A stretch of DNA of 64,000 bases from Lentzea guizhouensis (GCF_001701025.1 NZ_CP016793.1:7564001-7628000), one strand, 5' to 3'. Shown: positions 25,756 to 33,721, counted from the stretch's first letter. Program-made: numbers and translations. Notes: generated by a model not told the origin, from the sequence alone.

Positions 25756-26337
25756 GTGATGACTGAGACGACCGAGCGAGCGGACGTGGGACCGCCGCCG
25801 GACCCGCGGCTGTGGGAGCAGATCGCCCAGGGCGACCACGCCGCGTTCACCGAGCTGTTCGAACGGCACGCCGAGGCGGTGTGGAACTACGCCTACCGCC
25901 TGACCGCCTCCTGGTCGCAGGCGGAGGACCTGCTCTCGGCCACCTTCCTGACCGCGTGGCGCACGCGCGGCGAGGCCCGGCTCGTGCGCGACTCGGCACT
26001 GCCGTGGCTCTACACGGTGACCGCGAACCGCGCCCGCACCGAGTGGCGTGCCTCCCGCCGCGCACTGCGGCTGGTCGGCAGGCTCGCCCCGCAACCGGAA
26101 CGCGACCACGCCGACGACGTCGCCGCCCGCACCGACGCCCAGCGCCGCCTGGCCCAGGTCGTCGCCGCGATCGCGAAGCTGCCCCCGTCCGAACGCGAGA
26201 TCGCCCAGCTCTGCCTGCTCGGCGACGTGTCCACCGCCGACGCCGCCGCCCTGCTGGGCATCACCGAGTCGAGCGTCCGTTCCCGCGTCGCCCGCACCCG
26301 TGCCCGGCTGCGCGACCTGACCGGTGAGCAGGCGTGA
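25756..26337 (+). CDS. ECF-type RNA polymerase sigma factor
   Basis: A 193-residue sigma-70 family protein. Region 2 lies at about residues 25-100 (HAAFTELFERHAEAVWNYAYRLTASWSQAEDLLSATFLTAW), with region 4 at about 130-185 (LAQVVAAIAKLPPSEREIAQLCLLGDVSTADAAALLGITESSVRSRVARTRARL). Starts at GTG 25756 or ATG 25759 are both possible. It is followed, through a 23-codon frame with overlapping start and stop codons, by a single-pass membrane protein. That is the usual position of an anti-sigma or sensor protein, so regulation by the downstream gene is plausible. Confidence 0.93.
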   Translation: MMTETTERADVGPPPDPRLWEQIAQGDHAAFTELFERHAEAVWNYAYRLTASWSQAEDLLSATFLTAWRTRGEARLVRDSALPWLYTVTANRARTEWRASRRALRLVGRLAPQPERDHADDVAARTDAQRRLAQVVAAIAKLPPSEREIAQLCLLGDVSTADAAALLGITESSVRSRVARTRARLRDLTGEQA

Positions 26338-26408
26338 TGACACTGCCCCGCACCCACTCCTGGGCCGACCACCACACCGGCCGCCCGACCCGCGAGGACT
26401 TCCGATGA
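26337..26408 (+). CDS. 23-codon linker ORF between sigma factor and membrane protein
   Basis: The ATG overlaps the sigma-factor stop (TGATG) and the TGA overlaps the next gene's ATG (ATGA), so ribosomes could pass through all three without leaving. The peptide is rich in His, Arg and Thr (MTLPRTHSWADHHTGRPTRE). It may be only a coupling device that hands ribosomes on to the membrane-protein gene, or a real small protein. There is also a GAGGAC site inside it for the next gene. Confidence 0.4.
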   Translation: MTLPRTHSWADHHTGRPTREDFR

Positions 26409-27649
26409 TCGACCAGCTGCCCGAGCCCCGCACCCTCCCCGACGACGTCCGCGTGCGCGCCCGCCGCCGGGTGTCCGAGGGCATGAAGCCCGGCGCGAGC
26501 ACCTCCACGGCCGCCCTGATCGCCGCCGGCGTCAGCGTCCTGGCCGCCGGAGCCGTGTTCGCGGGCCAGGCGCTCCACGGCGGAGCGGCCGACGTCGCCG
26601 CCCCCAGCACCGTCCCCCACAACGGCGAGCTCGTCGGCAAGGACCGCGCCGTGGTCAACCACGTCGAACGCGGCAAGGTCGCCCCCGACGTGCTGGCCCG
26701 CTGCGCCGCCGCCGCTCGGTCGCACCCGCCGGTCGACCAGTGGCAGACCGTTGCGACCAGCCACCGCAACGGCACGGTCCTCACCGCGTTCCGGGTGCCC
26801 GCCGGTGTGTTCTTCTGCGCGAACACCGCCACCACCACGACGATCTCCGCACCGGACCCCGCGACGATCGAGCAGGGCAGGCGCAAGGTGAAGATCCTGT
26901 TCACCACCCCGACCGGCGCCATGGCCGGCCTGGTGTCGCCGGACATGAGGTTCCTGAGCCTGTGGCGGATCGCCGGCTCCGGCGAGAACACCACCAGCCC
27001 CGCGCTCGTGGACGGCCTGTTCCTCGCACCCGACGGCTACCTGCGGGCCGAGACCGGCACGCAGGCGCTGGCCAACGGCGAGGAGTTCGCGGTGCGGGCC
27101 GTGCCGAAGCCGGCCCCGTCGGTCGTCGACCGCCCGCTGCCACCCGCCGCCCGCGACACCCCGCAGGCGCAGCGCTTCGCCGCCTGCCTGACCGACAGGG
27201 CGGTCCCCGACCCCGACCAGTTCGCGCACGGCGTCACGGCGCAGGTCAGCGCCACCAGCACGGTCGTGCTCGGCCGTTTCGGCGACCTGCTGGTGTACTG
27301 CCTCGACGGTGAGGACCCGGCGGGCGCCTCGGTCTACGACGTGCGCGACACCGACGGGATGGAGATCGTGACCGGCTCCACGGTGGCGTCGGTTCGCGCG
27401 TCCTACGACTTCACCCCGCTGCCCGGCGGCGGCTCCGTGAGCACGAACACCGCCGCGGTGGGGCTGCTGCTCGACCCGCGCGTCGCGTCGATCACCTTCA
27501 CGGCGCCGGGCAGGGCCGACGTGCCGGCGGTGATCGGCAACGGCACCTTCGTACTCGCGGCACCGTTCACCGACGACCAGGTGGAGGGCCGGGTGGTCGT
27601 GCGGGACGCGCAGGGCGCGGTGCTGGAGACCATCACCCCCACGCGGTGA
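26405..27649 (+). CDS. Single-pass membrane protein in sigma-factor operon (possible anti-sigma/sensor)
   Basis: A 414-residue protein. Residues about 1-35 are cytoplasmic (MIDQLPEPRTLPDDVRVRARRRV), one transmembrane helix follows (AALIAAGVSVLAAGAVFAG), and about 360 extracytoplasmic residues follow with repeated beta-rich segments. The short cytosolic arm is smaller than a usual anti-sigma domain, so control of the sigma factor encoded upstream is inferred from gene order alone. No family was recognised for the outer domain; four Cys (ARCAAA, FFCANT, ACLTD, VYCLD) could form disulfides. The ATG at 26405 is preceded by GAGGAC. Confidence 0.8.
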   Translation: MIDQLPEPRTLPDDVRVRARRRVSEGMKPGASTSTAALIAAGVSVLAAGAVFAGQALHGGAADVAAPSTVPHNGELVGKDRAVVNHVERGKVAPDVLARCAAAARSHPPVDQWQTVATSHRNGTVLTAFRVPAGVFFCANTATTTTISAPDPATIEQGRRKVKILFTTPTGAMAGLVSPDMRFLSLWRIAGSGENTTSPALVDGLFLAPDGYLRAETGTQALANGEEFAVRAVPKPAPSVVDRPLPPAARDTPQAQRFAACLTDRAVPDPDQFAHGVTAQVSATSTVVLGRFGDLLVYCLDGEDPAGASVYDVRDTDGMEIVTGSTVASVRASYDFTPLPGGGSVSTNTAAVGLLLDPRVASITFTAPGRADVPAVIGNGTFVLAAPFTDDQVEGRVVVRDAQGAVLETITPTR

Positions 27650-27704
27650 CCGGACCGAGGCCGGCGCCGCGCAAACCGGTGGACAGCCTCGTGACGATGG
27701 AGCC

Positions 27705-28190
27705 GTGAAGACCGAACGACTGACGCTGCGCCCGCTCGTCGCGTCCGATGTGGACGAGCTCGAGCGCCTGCACGCCGACCCCGAGGTCATGCGGTTCCTC
27801 GACGGCGGCGAACCGGCCGGGGACTTCCTCACCGACGGCTTCCTCGCCGCGGTCGAGACCGGCACCGGCCGGTTCGCCGGCTGGTTCGAGTTCGAGGACG
27901 CCGGCGCGGGCACCGTCGAGCTCGGCTACCGGCTGCACCGCGAGTTCTGGGGCCGCGGCTACGCCACCGAGGGCGGCCGGGCGCTGATCGCCCGCGGGTT
28001 CACCACCGGCGGGGTCGAGCGGGTCTTCGCGACCACGATGGCGGTCAACACCGGGTCGCGGCGGGTGATGGAGAAGTGCGGGCTGCGGTACGTGCGCACG
28101 TTCTTCCTCGACTGGGACGAGCCGCTGCCCGGTGCCGAGCACGGCGACGTCGAGTACGCGCTGACCAGGCAGGAATGGGAGTCGCGGTGA
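27705..28190 (+). CDS. GNAT N-acetyltransferase (RimJ/RimL type)
   Basis: A 161-residue GNAT-fold acetyltransferase: MKTERLTLRPLVASDVDELERLHADPEVMRFL, acetyl-CoA-binding segment HREFWGRGYATEGGRALIARGF, and VNTGSRRVMEKCGLRYVRTF near the C-terminus. This Acetyltransf_3 pattern is shared with ribosomal-protein and small-molecule acetylases. It acts in the cytoplasm; the acceptor is unknown. The GTG at 27705 has GGAG directly upstream. The 55-base gap after the preceding membrane protein leaves co-transcription possible. Confidence 0.92.
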   Translation: MKTERLTLRPLVASDVDELERLHADPEVMRFLDGGEPAGDFLTDGFLAAVETGTGRFAGWFEFEDAGAGTVELGYRLHREFWGRGYATEGGRALIARGFTTGGVERVFATTMAVNTGSRRVMEKCGLRYVRTFFLDWDEPLPGAEHGDVEYALTRQEWESR

Positions 28191-28235
28191 CCGGGTTGGG
28201 GTGAACGGAGGGGTTCTGACGCAAGGGGGACACGC

Positions 28236-29012
28236 ATGTGGCAGACGGACGTCGTTGACCTGGACGCGTACTTCGCGCGCACGGGAGCGAACGCGTCGAG
28301 CTCGCTGACGGAGTTGCACGAGGCGCATGTGCGCGCCATCCCGTTCGAGAACATCGACGTGATGCTCGGTCTCGTGCCGTCGCTGGACATGGCCGACATC
28401 CAGGACAAGCTCGTCCACCGCCGCCGTGGCGGGTACTGCTACGAGCACCAGCTGCTGTTCACGGCCGTGCTGGAACGTCTGGGGTACACGGTGGCGCGGC
28501 GGATGAGCCGCGTGATGACTGGGCCGCGCACGCACATGATGTCCATCGTGGACGGTCAGCTCGTCGACGTCGGGTTCGGCGCCGGCATGATGCACCCGAT
28601 GCCGTTGCAGGACGGCGTCGTCGTGGACCAGGGCGGGTGGCCGCACCGGTTGCGGCGCGCCGACCGCCGCTGGGTGCTGGAGAAGCAGGGCGCGGACGGC
28701 TGGGAGCTGCAGCACGCGTTCGAGGACGACGTCGAGCAGCTGCCCGTGGACTACATGGCGGCCAACTACTACGTGGCCACGCACGAGCGGTCACCGTTCA
28801 GCCGTCAGCTCGTCGTGATGCGCCTGGAACCGGGCCTGAGCCGGCGCCTGGTCGGCCGCACGCTGACGATCGACCGCGCCGGGTCGCGACCGGAGCGGAT
28901 CGAGGTCGACGATCTCGCCGCGACGCTGGAGTCGCTGGACATCGCACTAACCGAGGGGGAGCTGAGTCACATCCGCTCAACTTCAGGAACACCGGTGGCC
29001 GCGAATTCGTAG
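28236..29012 (+). CDS. Arylamine N-acetyltransferase (NAT family)
   Basis: A 258-residue NAT. The thiol-protease-like catalytic triad is visible: Cys in RRGGYCYEHQ (about residue 69), His in GPRTHMMSIV (about 107) and Asp in LVDVGFG (about 122). The N-terminal helical bundle starts DLDAYFARTGANASSSLTELHEAHVRAIPFENID. NATs move acetyl from acetyl-CoA to arylamines or hydrazines by a ping-pong mechanism in the cytosol; some actinomycete members act in amide formation of secondary metabolites. The AAGGGGGA leader provides a ribosome-binding site for the ATG at 28236. Confidence 0.95.
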   Translation: MWQTDVVDLDAYFARTGANASSSLTELHEAHVRAIPFENIDVMLGLVPSLDMADIQDKLVHRRRGGYCYEHQLLFTAVLERLGYTVARRMSRVMTGPRTHMMSIVDGQLVDVGFGAGMMHPMPLQDGVVVDQGGWPHRLRRADRRWVLEKQGADGWELQHAFEDDVEQLPVDYMAANYYVATHERSPFSRQLVVMRLEPGLSRRLVGRTLTIDRAGSRPERIEVDDLAATLESLDIALTEGELSHIRSTSGTPVAANS

Positions 29013-29050
29013 TACAGGGTGTAGGGAATCGCACACCGGAGGTGTTGCAC

Positions 29051-29557
29051 ATGACCACCGCGACCCCGTTCACCGCTGGAGCCACCCCCGGCGTGAACGC
29101 ACTGCCCACCCCACCCAGCGGCTGGCCGATCGGTTCCTACGCGACCTACGAAGAGGCGCAGCGAGCCGTCGACCACCTGGCGGACAACGACTTCCCGGTC
29201 GCCGACGTCACCATCGTCGGCGTCGAGCCGATGATCGTCGAACGCGTCACCGGCCGCCTGACCTGGGGCCGCGTCCTGGGCGCCGGCGCCGCGTCGGGTG
29301 CCTGGTTCGGTCTGTTCGTCGGCCTGCTGCTCGGCATGTTCTCCACCGGCGGCGCCATCGCCCCGATCATCACGGGCCTGCTCGTCGGTACCGTCTTCGG
29401 CGTGACCGCCGCGGCCATCCGCTACGCCGCCACGCGCGGCCGCCGCGACTTCGCCTCGGTCACCCAGCTGGTCGCGGGCCGCTACGACGTGCTGAGCCAC
29501 CCGCGCAGCGCCGAGCGCGGCAAGGACATGCTGACCAAGCTGGCGTGGCGCTCATGA
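29051..29557 (+). CDS. General stress protein 17M-like membrane protein
   Basis: A 168-residue protein of the GSP17M/YflT-like group: SYATYEEAQRAVDHLADNDFPVADVTIVG is the conserved N-terminal domain, and a glycine-rich two-helix membrane hairpin follows (VLGAGAASGAWFGLFVGLLLGMF and IITGLLVGTVFGVTAAAI). The C-terminus is basic. A strong GGAGGTG precedes the ATG at 29051. The next small gene overlaps its stop by ATGA. It is probably membrane-associated and stress-linked, but direct evidence of regulation is not visible. Confidence 0.85.
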   Translation: MTTATPFTAGATPGVNALPTPPSGWPIGSYATYEEAQRAVDHLADNDFPVADVTIVGVEPMIVERVTGRLTWGRVLGAGAASGAWFGLFVGLLLGMFSTGGAIAPIITGLLVGTVFGVTAAAIRYAATRGRRDFASVTQLVAGRYDVLSHPRSAERGKDMLTKLAWRS

Positions 29558-29775
29558 GCGGACAGCTGACAGCGGACGACCTGCGCGCGGCGGTCGAGGA
29601 CATCAGCCGCCGCAGCGCGGAGTTGAGCTCGGCGGCGGCCTCGCTGGCCGCCCGCGCCGAGACCGACCTCGGGCACGACGTCGCGGAGATCGTGAAGGAC
29701 CTGCGTGCCGCGGCCCGGCAGCTGGGCGTGACGCGCCTGCTGCTCGAGCCGGCGGGCGTCGACCTCGCGGCCTGA
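29554..29775 (+). CDS. Small helical protein coupled to stress-protein gene (73 aa)
   Basis: A 73-residue, Ala/Glu/Leu/Arg-rich protein that should be almost entirely helical (LTADDLRAAVEDISRRSAELSSAAASLAAR, then VAEIVKDLRAAARQLG). The pattern of hydrophobic positions suggests a coiled coil or helical hairpin. Its ATG overlaps the stop of the preceding gene (ATGA), so the two are made together and may interact. No family was recognised. A short GC-rich inverted repeat after it (AAACGCCG and CGGCGTTT around 29799-29832) is a likely terminator. Confidence 0.7.
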   Translation: MSGQLTADDLRAAVEDISRRSAELSSAAASLAARAETDLGHDVAEIVKDLRAAARQLGVTRLLLEPAGVDLAA

Positions 29776-29798
29776 CAAGACCCAGCTCCCACCACAGG

Positions 29799-29832
29799 AA
29801 ACGCCGTTCCGCTTCGAGCGGGGCGGCGTTTC
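29799..29832 (+). terminator. Likely Rho-independent-type hairpin
   Basis: GAAACGCCGTTCCGCT and the downstream GGGGCGGCGTTTCC form an inverted repeat whose core AAACGCC/GGCGTTT pairs perfectly, 24 bases after the stop of the small helical protein. It has no long T-tract, as is usual for actinomycete terminators. Confidence 0.55.
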
Positions 29833-29859
29833 CGCTGTTCCGGGTCCCACTCGCCATTT

Positions 29860-29874
29860 CCGTATGAGGTACGG
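29860..29874. promoter_or_regulatory. TetR operator, distal copy
   Basis: CCGTA-TGAGG-TACGG, five-base arms around a five-base centre, lies 38 bases upstream of the TetR start. It matches the core of the operator at 17209-17229. It is the weaker of two tandem copies here. Confidence 0.65.
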
Positions 29875-29878
29875 TATT

Positions 29879-29901
29879 ATTTCCGTATGTCCTACGGAAA
29901 T
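29879..29901. promoter_or_regulatory. TetR operator, proximal copy (9-bp perfect arms)
   Basis: ATTTCCGTA and TACGGAAAT flank TGTCC. The site lies 11 bases before the TetR ATG, with the GAGGTGG ribosome site just beyond it. Two operators in tandem suggest tight autoregulation of the regulator-NmrA operon. Confidence 0.8.
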
Positions 29902-29912
29902 GAGGTGGACGC

Positions 29913-30668
29913 ATGGCCGCCGAACGCAGTGGCGGAGGAGATGCCGCCAAGACCCTCGCGTTGCTCTGGCGCACGCCGCCGGAGCCCAAACCGGTCGGCA
30001 GGAAGCCGAAGGTGAGCGTCGACCAGATCGTCGCGGCCGCGATCGCCGTGGCCGACCGCGAAGGGCTCGCGGCGATGTCGATGGCGCGGGTCGCACAGGA
30101 GCTGAGCGTCGGGACGATGTCGCTCTACGGGCACGTGCCCGGCAAGGCCGAGCTGATCGACCTGATGGCCGACACGGTGCTGCAGCAGCGCGACCTCAGC
30201 GCCGAGGGCACCTGGCGTGAGCGGGTGCAGCACTACGCCGAGCGCACCCGCGCGGTCTACCAGGCGCACCCGTGGATGCGGGACGTGTCGATGGTCCGGC
30301 CGCCGCTCGGGCCCGGCCTGATGGACGGCCAGGAGTTCCTGCTGGCCGCGCTGGCCGGCTCCGGGCTCGAACCGCGGCAGGTGACCGTCGCGCACACCGC
30401 CGTGGAGGGGTTCGTGCACGGTGCCGCGGCGGCCGAGGTGGACGACCACCAGGTCGAGGAGGTGACCGGCGAGTCCAGCGACTCGTGGTGGGGCGCGCGG
30501 CAGCTGTTCTGGGACGACTACTTCGACGTCGAGCGCTATCCCACGATGACGGCCATGTGGAACGCCGGCGGCTACGACATCGACGGCACGCTCGCCGACC
30601 AGGTGCGCCGCTCGTTCGACTACGGACTGGCACGCCTGCTCGACGGAATCGAAGGGGGCTTGAAGTGA
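29913..30668 (+). CDS. TetR-family repressor, paralogue of the one at 16435
   Basis: A 251-residue regulator with helix-turn-helix GLAAMSMARVAQELSVGTMSLYGHVPGKAELIDLM at about residues 50-85 and a TetR_C_1-type ligand domain (GLEPRQVTVAHTAVEGFVHG, WDDYFDVERYPTMTAMW). It shares the TLALLWR N-terminal element and the recognition-helix sequence with the TetR at 16435-17193, and its upstream palindromes have the same CCGTA-N5-TACGG core. Its stop overlaps the GTG of the next gene (GTGA), so it is the first gene of a two-gene operon with an NmrA-like reductase that it probably represses. Confidence 0.93.
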   Translation: MAAERSGGGDAAKTLALLWRTPPEPKPVGRKPKVSVDQIVAAAIAVADREGLAAMSMARVAQELSVGTMSLYGHVPGKAELIDLMADTVLQQRDLSAEGTWRERVQHYAERTRAVYQAHPWMRDVSMVRPPLGPGLMDGQEFLLAALAGSGLEPRQVTVAHTAVEGFVHGAAAAEVDDHQVEEVTGESSDSWWGARQLFWDDYFDVERYPTMTAMWNAGGYDIDGTLADQVRRSFDYGLARLLDGIEGGLK

Positions 30669-31504
30669 CGATCCTGGTGACCGGTGCGACCGGCAACGTC
30701 GGCCGGCTCGTCGTGCGCGAGCTGGCCAAGCACACCGGTGTGCGGGCGCTGACCCGCAACCCGGCCAAGGCGAGCTTCCCGGCGAACGTCGAGGTGGTGG
30801 GCGGCAACCTCGACGACCCGTCGAGCATTCCGTTCGAGGGCGTGGAGAAGCTGTACCTGTTCGTGCACCCTCCGACCGCCGAGGACGTCGTCGCCCGCGC
30901 CGTGAAAGCCGGCGTCCGCAAGATCGTGACGCTGTCCTCGGGCGCGGTGACCTACGGCTACGACCGGACGCACCACCTGCCGGTCGAACAGGCCGTCGAA
31001 GCGTCCGGTATCCCGTGGACGCACGTGCGGCCCGGCGAGTTCGCGGTCAACAAGATCGACCTCTGGGGCCCGTCGATCCGCGCCGACGGCACCATCGTGC
31101 ACCCGAACCCGGACGAGTTCGGCCAGCCGATCCACGAGGCCGACATCGCCGACGTGGCGGTGGCGGCGCTGCTGGAGGACGGCCACGACGGCAAGGCGTA
31201 CACGTTGAGCGGGCCGCCGCAGCTGACCCAGCGCGAGATGGCGCGGGCGATCGGCGAGGTGGTGGGGCGCGAGCTGCGGTTCGTGGACGTGACGGTCGAG
31301 GAGGCGCTGGCGTACTACATCAGCCTCGGGTGGCCGGAGGAAATCGCCCGGTACATCCTCGGGCTCAACGGCTACGAGGGTGGGGAGGCGGTCGACTTCG
31401 CCGACTACGAGTTCGTGGTGCGGCCCGACTTCGAGACGGTGACGGGGAAGCCGTACCGGACGTTCGGGCAGTGGGCGCGCGACCACGTCGCGGACTTCAC
31501 CTGA
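30665..31504 (+). CDS. NmrA-like NAD(P)H-binding protein (atypical SDR)
   Basis: A 279-residue atypical short-chain dehydrogenase. TILVTGATGNVGRLVVREL at the N-terminus is the NAD(P)-binding loop, with ALTRNPAK suggesting NADP. The usual catalytic Tyr-x3-Lys is absent, as in NmrA and azoreductase/quinone-reductase-like members, which are sensors or reductases. Family-typical segments are WTHVRPGEFAVNKIDLWG, EADIADVAVAALLEDGHDGKAYTLSGPP and QREMARAIGEVVGRELRFVDV. Translationally coupled to the TetR gene (GTGA), it is the most likely functional target of that regulator. Confidence 0.9.
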   Translation: MTILVTGATGNVGRLVVRELAKHTGVRALTRNPAKASFPANVEVVGGNLDDPSSIPFEGVEKLYLFVHPPTAEDVVARAVKAGVRKIVTLSSGAVTYGYDRTHHLPVEQAVEASGIPWTHVRPGEFAVNKIDLWGPSIRADGTIVHPNPDEFGQPIHEADIADVAVAALLEDGHDGKAYTLSGPPQLTQREMARAIGEVVGRELRFVDVTVEEALAYYISLGWPEEIARYILGLNGYEGGEAVDFADYEFVVRPDFETVTGKPYRTFGQWARDHVADFT

Positions 31505-31537
31505 CCATGCGCTGACTGATCACCTGTCGATTCCCGG

Positions 31538-31581
31538 TCCTCCTCGTTCGACGTCCTTGCGGGGACGCCGAACGAGGAGGA
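31538..31581 (+). promoter_or_regulatory. Long hairpin overlapping the Shine-Dalgarno site of the YCII/ECF42 operon
   Basis: TCCTCCTCGTTCG (31538-31550) pairs perfectly with CGAACGAGGAGGA (31569-31581). Inside, CGTCC/GGACG extends the stem past one A-C mismatch, leaving a 6-base loop. The 3' arm contains the AGGAGG that serves the ATG at 31585. If it folds in mRNA, the ribosome site is buried; it could also end the upstream NmrA transcript. Confidence 0.7.
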
Positions 31582-31584
31582 GCA

Positions 31585-31851
31585 ATGCGCTTTCTGGTGA
31601 TTGTCCGGACGACAGCCGAGCTGCCGTTCGCCACCCTGCACTGCGACGCCCTCGCACGGGCCGGCGTGCTGCTCGACGCGGCCGACCTGCGTCCCCGCGC
31701 GTTCGACGCACAAGGCCGGCCACTACGACCGGCACCGGTCCGGGGCTACTGGCTGATCGACGTGCGTGACCAGGAGGAAGCCGTCGAACGCGTCCGGCGG
31801 ATGCCCGTGTCGGCGTGCGTCGTGGAAATCCGGCAGGTGGCTGTGGTCTGA
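31585..31851 (+). CDS. YCII-like small protein paired with ECF42 sigma factor
   Basis: An 88-residue protein with the ferredoxin-like YCII/DGPF fold in shortened form: MRFLVIVRTTAELPF, then VRGYWLIDVRDQEEAVERVRRMP and VVEIRQVAVV. YCII/DGPF proteins regularly sit next to ECF42 sigma-factor genes and are thought to be functionally linked with them. It lacks the usual DGPF motif and is shorter than the second YCII gene at 42768. The next gene, the sigma factor, begins 7 bases after its stop. The strong AGGAGG is inside the 3' arm of a long hairpin. Confidence 0.8.
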   Translation: MRFLVIVRTTAELPFATLHCDALARAGVLLDAADLRPRAFDAQGRPLRPAPVRGYWLIDVRDQEEAVERVRRMPVSACVVEIRQVAVV

Positions 31852-31858
31852 TGCTCCG

Positions 31859-33112
31859 ATGGGGGCTACGACCTCGGTGCATCGGACGATCGACGCGGTC
31901 TGGCGGATGGAGTCGGCGAAGGTGATCGCCGCGCTCGCCAGGTACGTGCGCGACGTCGGGCTCGCGGAAGAGATGGCGCAGGACGCGCTCGTCGCGGCGT
32001 TGGAGCAGTGGCCGGTCGAGGGGGTGCCGAAGAACCCCGGGGCGTGGTTGATGACCACGGCCAAGCGGCGGGCCATCGACCAGATCCGGCGGCGGGAGAA
32101 CCTCAGCCGCAAGGTCGAGGAGATCGGGCGGGACGTCCAGGAGGCCGCGCCGGACGCCAGTGAGGGCATCGAGGACGAGATCGGCGACGACCTGCTGAGT
32201 CTCATGTTCACCGCCTGTCACCCGGTGCTGGGCACCGAGGCGCGGGTCGCGCTCACGCTCAAGATGCTCGGTGGGCTCAAGACCGAGGAGATCGCGCGGG
32301 CGTTCCTGGTCAGCGACTCGACGGTGGCGCAGCGGATCGTGCGGGCGAAGAAGGCGCTGGCCGATGCCGGGGTGCCGTTCGAGGTCCCGGAGGGGCCGGA
32401 GCTGGCGACCAGGCTGGCCAGCGTGCTGGAGGTCATCTACCTGATCTTCAACGAGGGCTACTCCGCGACCCAGGGCGACCACTGGATGCGGCCCGAGCTG
32501 TGTGCGGAGGCGCTGCGGCTGGGGCGGGTGCTGGCCGAGCTCGCACCCAAGGAGGCCGAGGTCCACGGGCTGGTGGCGTTGATGGAGATCCAAGCGTCGC
32601 GGGCGAAGGCGCGCACGGCACCGGACGGGACGCCGATCCTGTTGCTGGAGCAGGACCGGGCCAAGTGGGACTGGCTGCTGGTCGGACGCGGGCTGACGGC
32701 GCTGGAGCGGGCGGAGGCGCTCAACCAGCCGCCCGGTCCCTACTACGTGCAGGCGGCGCTCGCGGCCTGTCACGCCCGTGCCCGCAGGCCCGAGGACACC
32801 GACTGGCGGCGGATCGCGTCGCTCTACGAGGTGCTCGCGCGGCTCTCGCCGTCGCCGGTGGTGGAGCTGAACCGGGCCGTGGCGTTGTCGATGGCCTACG
32901 GGCCGGCCGCCGGGCTCGCCCTCGTCGACGAGATCGCCGGCGCGAAGGCGTTGCAGGGCTACCACCTGCTGCCCAGCGTGCGGGGCGACTTCCTGGTGAA
33001 GCTCGGCCGCACCGACGAGGCGCGCGCGGAGTTCGAGAAGGCGGCCGGGCTCACCCGCAACGAACGGGAGAAGGCGCTGCTGCTCGACCGGGCCGCCGCC
33101 TGCGCTACGTGA
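31859..33112 (+). CDS. ECF42-type RNA polymerase sigma factor with C-terminal SnoaL/TPR-like extension
   Basis: A 417-residue sigma factor. Region 2 is VIAALARYVRDVGLAEEMAQDALVAALEQWP, region 4 includes LTLKMLGGLKTEEIARAFLVSDSTVAQRIVRAKKAL, and the large C-terminal domain from about residue 180 (VLEVIYLIFNEGYSATQGDHWMRPELCAEALRL, YYVQAALAACHARA, VVELNRAVALSMAYGP) is specific for the ECF42 group and replaces a separate anti-sigma factor. Activity is thought to be controlled through that domain. It follows the YCII-like gene by 7 bases, the standard ECF42 arrangement. Its end overlaps the convergent LysE gene by 8 bases. Confidence 0.95.
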   Translation: MGATTSVHRTIDAVWRMESAKVIAALARYVRDVGLAEEMAQDALVAALEQWPVEGVPKNPGAWLMTTAKRRAIDQIRRRENLSRKVEEIGRDVQEAAPDASEGIEDEIGDDLLSLMFTACHPVLGTEARVALTLKMLGGLKTEEIARAFLVSDSTVAQRIVRAKKALADAGVPFEVPEGPELATRLASVLEVIYLIFNEGYSATQGDHWMRPELCAEALRLGRVLAELAPKEAEVHGLVALMEIQASRAKARTAPDGTPILLLEQDRAKWDWLLVGRGLTALERAEALNQPPGPYYVQAALAACHARARRPEDTDWRRIASLYEVLARLSPSPVVELNRAVALSMAYGPAAGLALVDEIAGAKALQGYHLLPSVRGDFLVKLGRTDEARAEFEKAAGLTRNEREKALLLDRAAACAT

Positions 33113-33692
33113 GGGCGAGCTTCAGACCGAGCGCGACGAACGAGGCCGCGAAGAACCGGCGCAGCCACACCACCACCCGCGGGCGGCGCAGCACCCGGTC
33201 GCGCATGGACGCCGCGAACACGCCGTAGAGCGCGAACCCGACGAACGTCAGGGCCATGAACACCCCGCTCAGCACCACCATGTCGCCCGTCGTGGCGGCG
33301 AACTGCGGCAGGAACGCCACGAAGAAGATCGTCAGCTTCGGGTTGAGCAGGTTGATCAGCACCGCGGTCGTGACGATCCTGCGCGCCGACGTCTCCACCG
33401 GGGCGTCCGCCACCAGGTCGGAACGGTCCCGCAGCGTGCTCCACGCCAGGTACAGCAGGTAGGCCACACCCAGGTACTTCACGACCTCGAACGCCAGCGG
33501 GCTCGCGTGCAGCAACGCCGCGAGACCGGTGACCGTCGCCAGCACGTGCGGCACGATCCCGAGCGTGCACCCGAACGCGGCGATCACACTCGCCCGCCGC
33601 CCGTGCGCCAGACCGGCGGACAACGTGTACAGCACCCCGGTGCCGGGGGTCGCGACCGCGACCAGCGTCGTGAGGAGGAAAGCGATGCTCAT
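33105..33692 (-). CDS. LysE/RhtB-family amino-acid exporter
   Basis: A 195-residue membrane protein with five to six hydrophobic helices. The family hallmark near the N-terminus is ATPGTGVLYTLSAGLAHGRRASVIAAFGCTLG, and INLLNPKLTIFFVAFLPQF marks the third to fourth helix. Members export basic or neutral amino acids or homoserine lactones. The ATG at 33692 is chosen because it gives the family-typical length. It starts 29 bases from a divergent MocR/PdxR-type regulator, which may control it. Confidence 0.92.
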   Translation of the reverse strand: MSIAFLLTTLVAVATPGTGVLYTLSAGLAHGRRASVIAAFGCTLGIVPHVLATVTGLAALLHASPLAFEVVKYLGVAYLLYLAWSTLRDRSDLVADAPVETSARRIVTTAVLINLLNPKLTIFFVAFLPQFAATTGDMVVLSGVFMALTFVGFALYGVFAASMRDRVLRRPRVVVWLRRFFAASFVALGLKLALT

Positions 33693-33721
33693 GGCACCCA
33701 GCCTGCTGCCAGAATGGTCCG

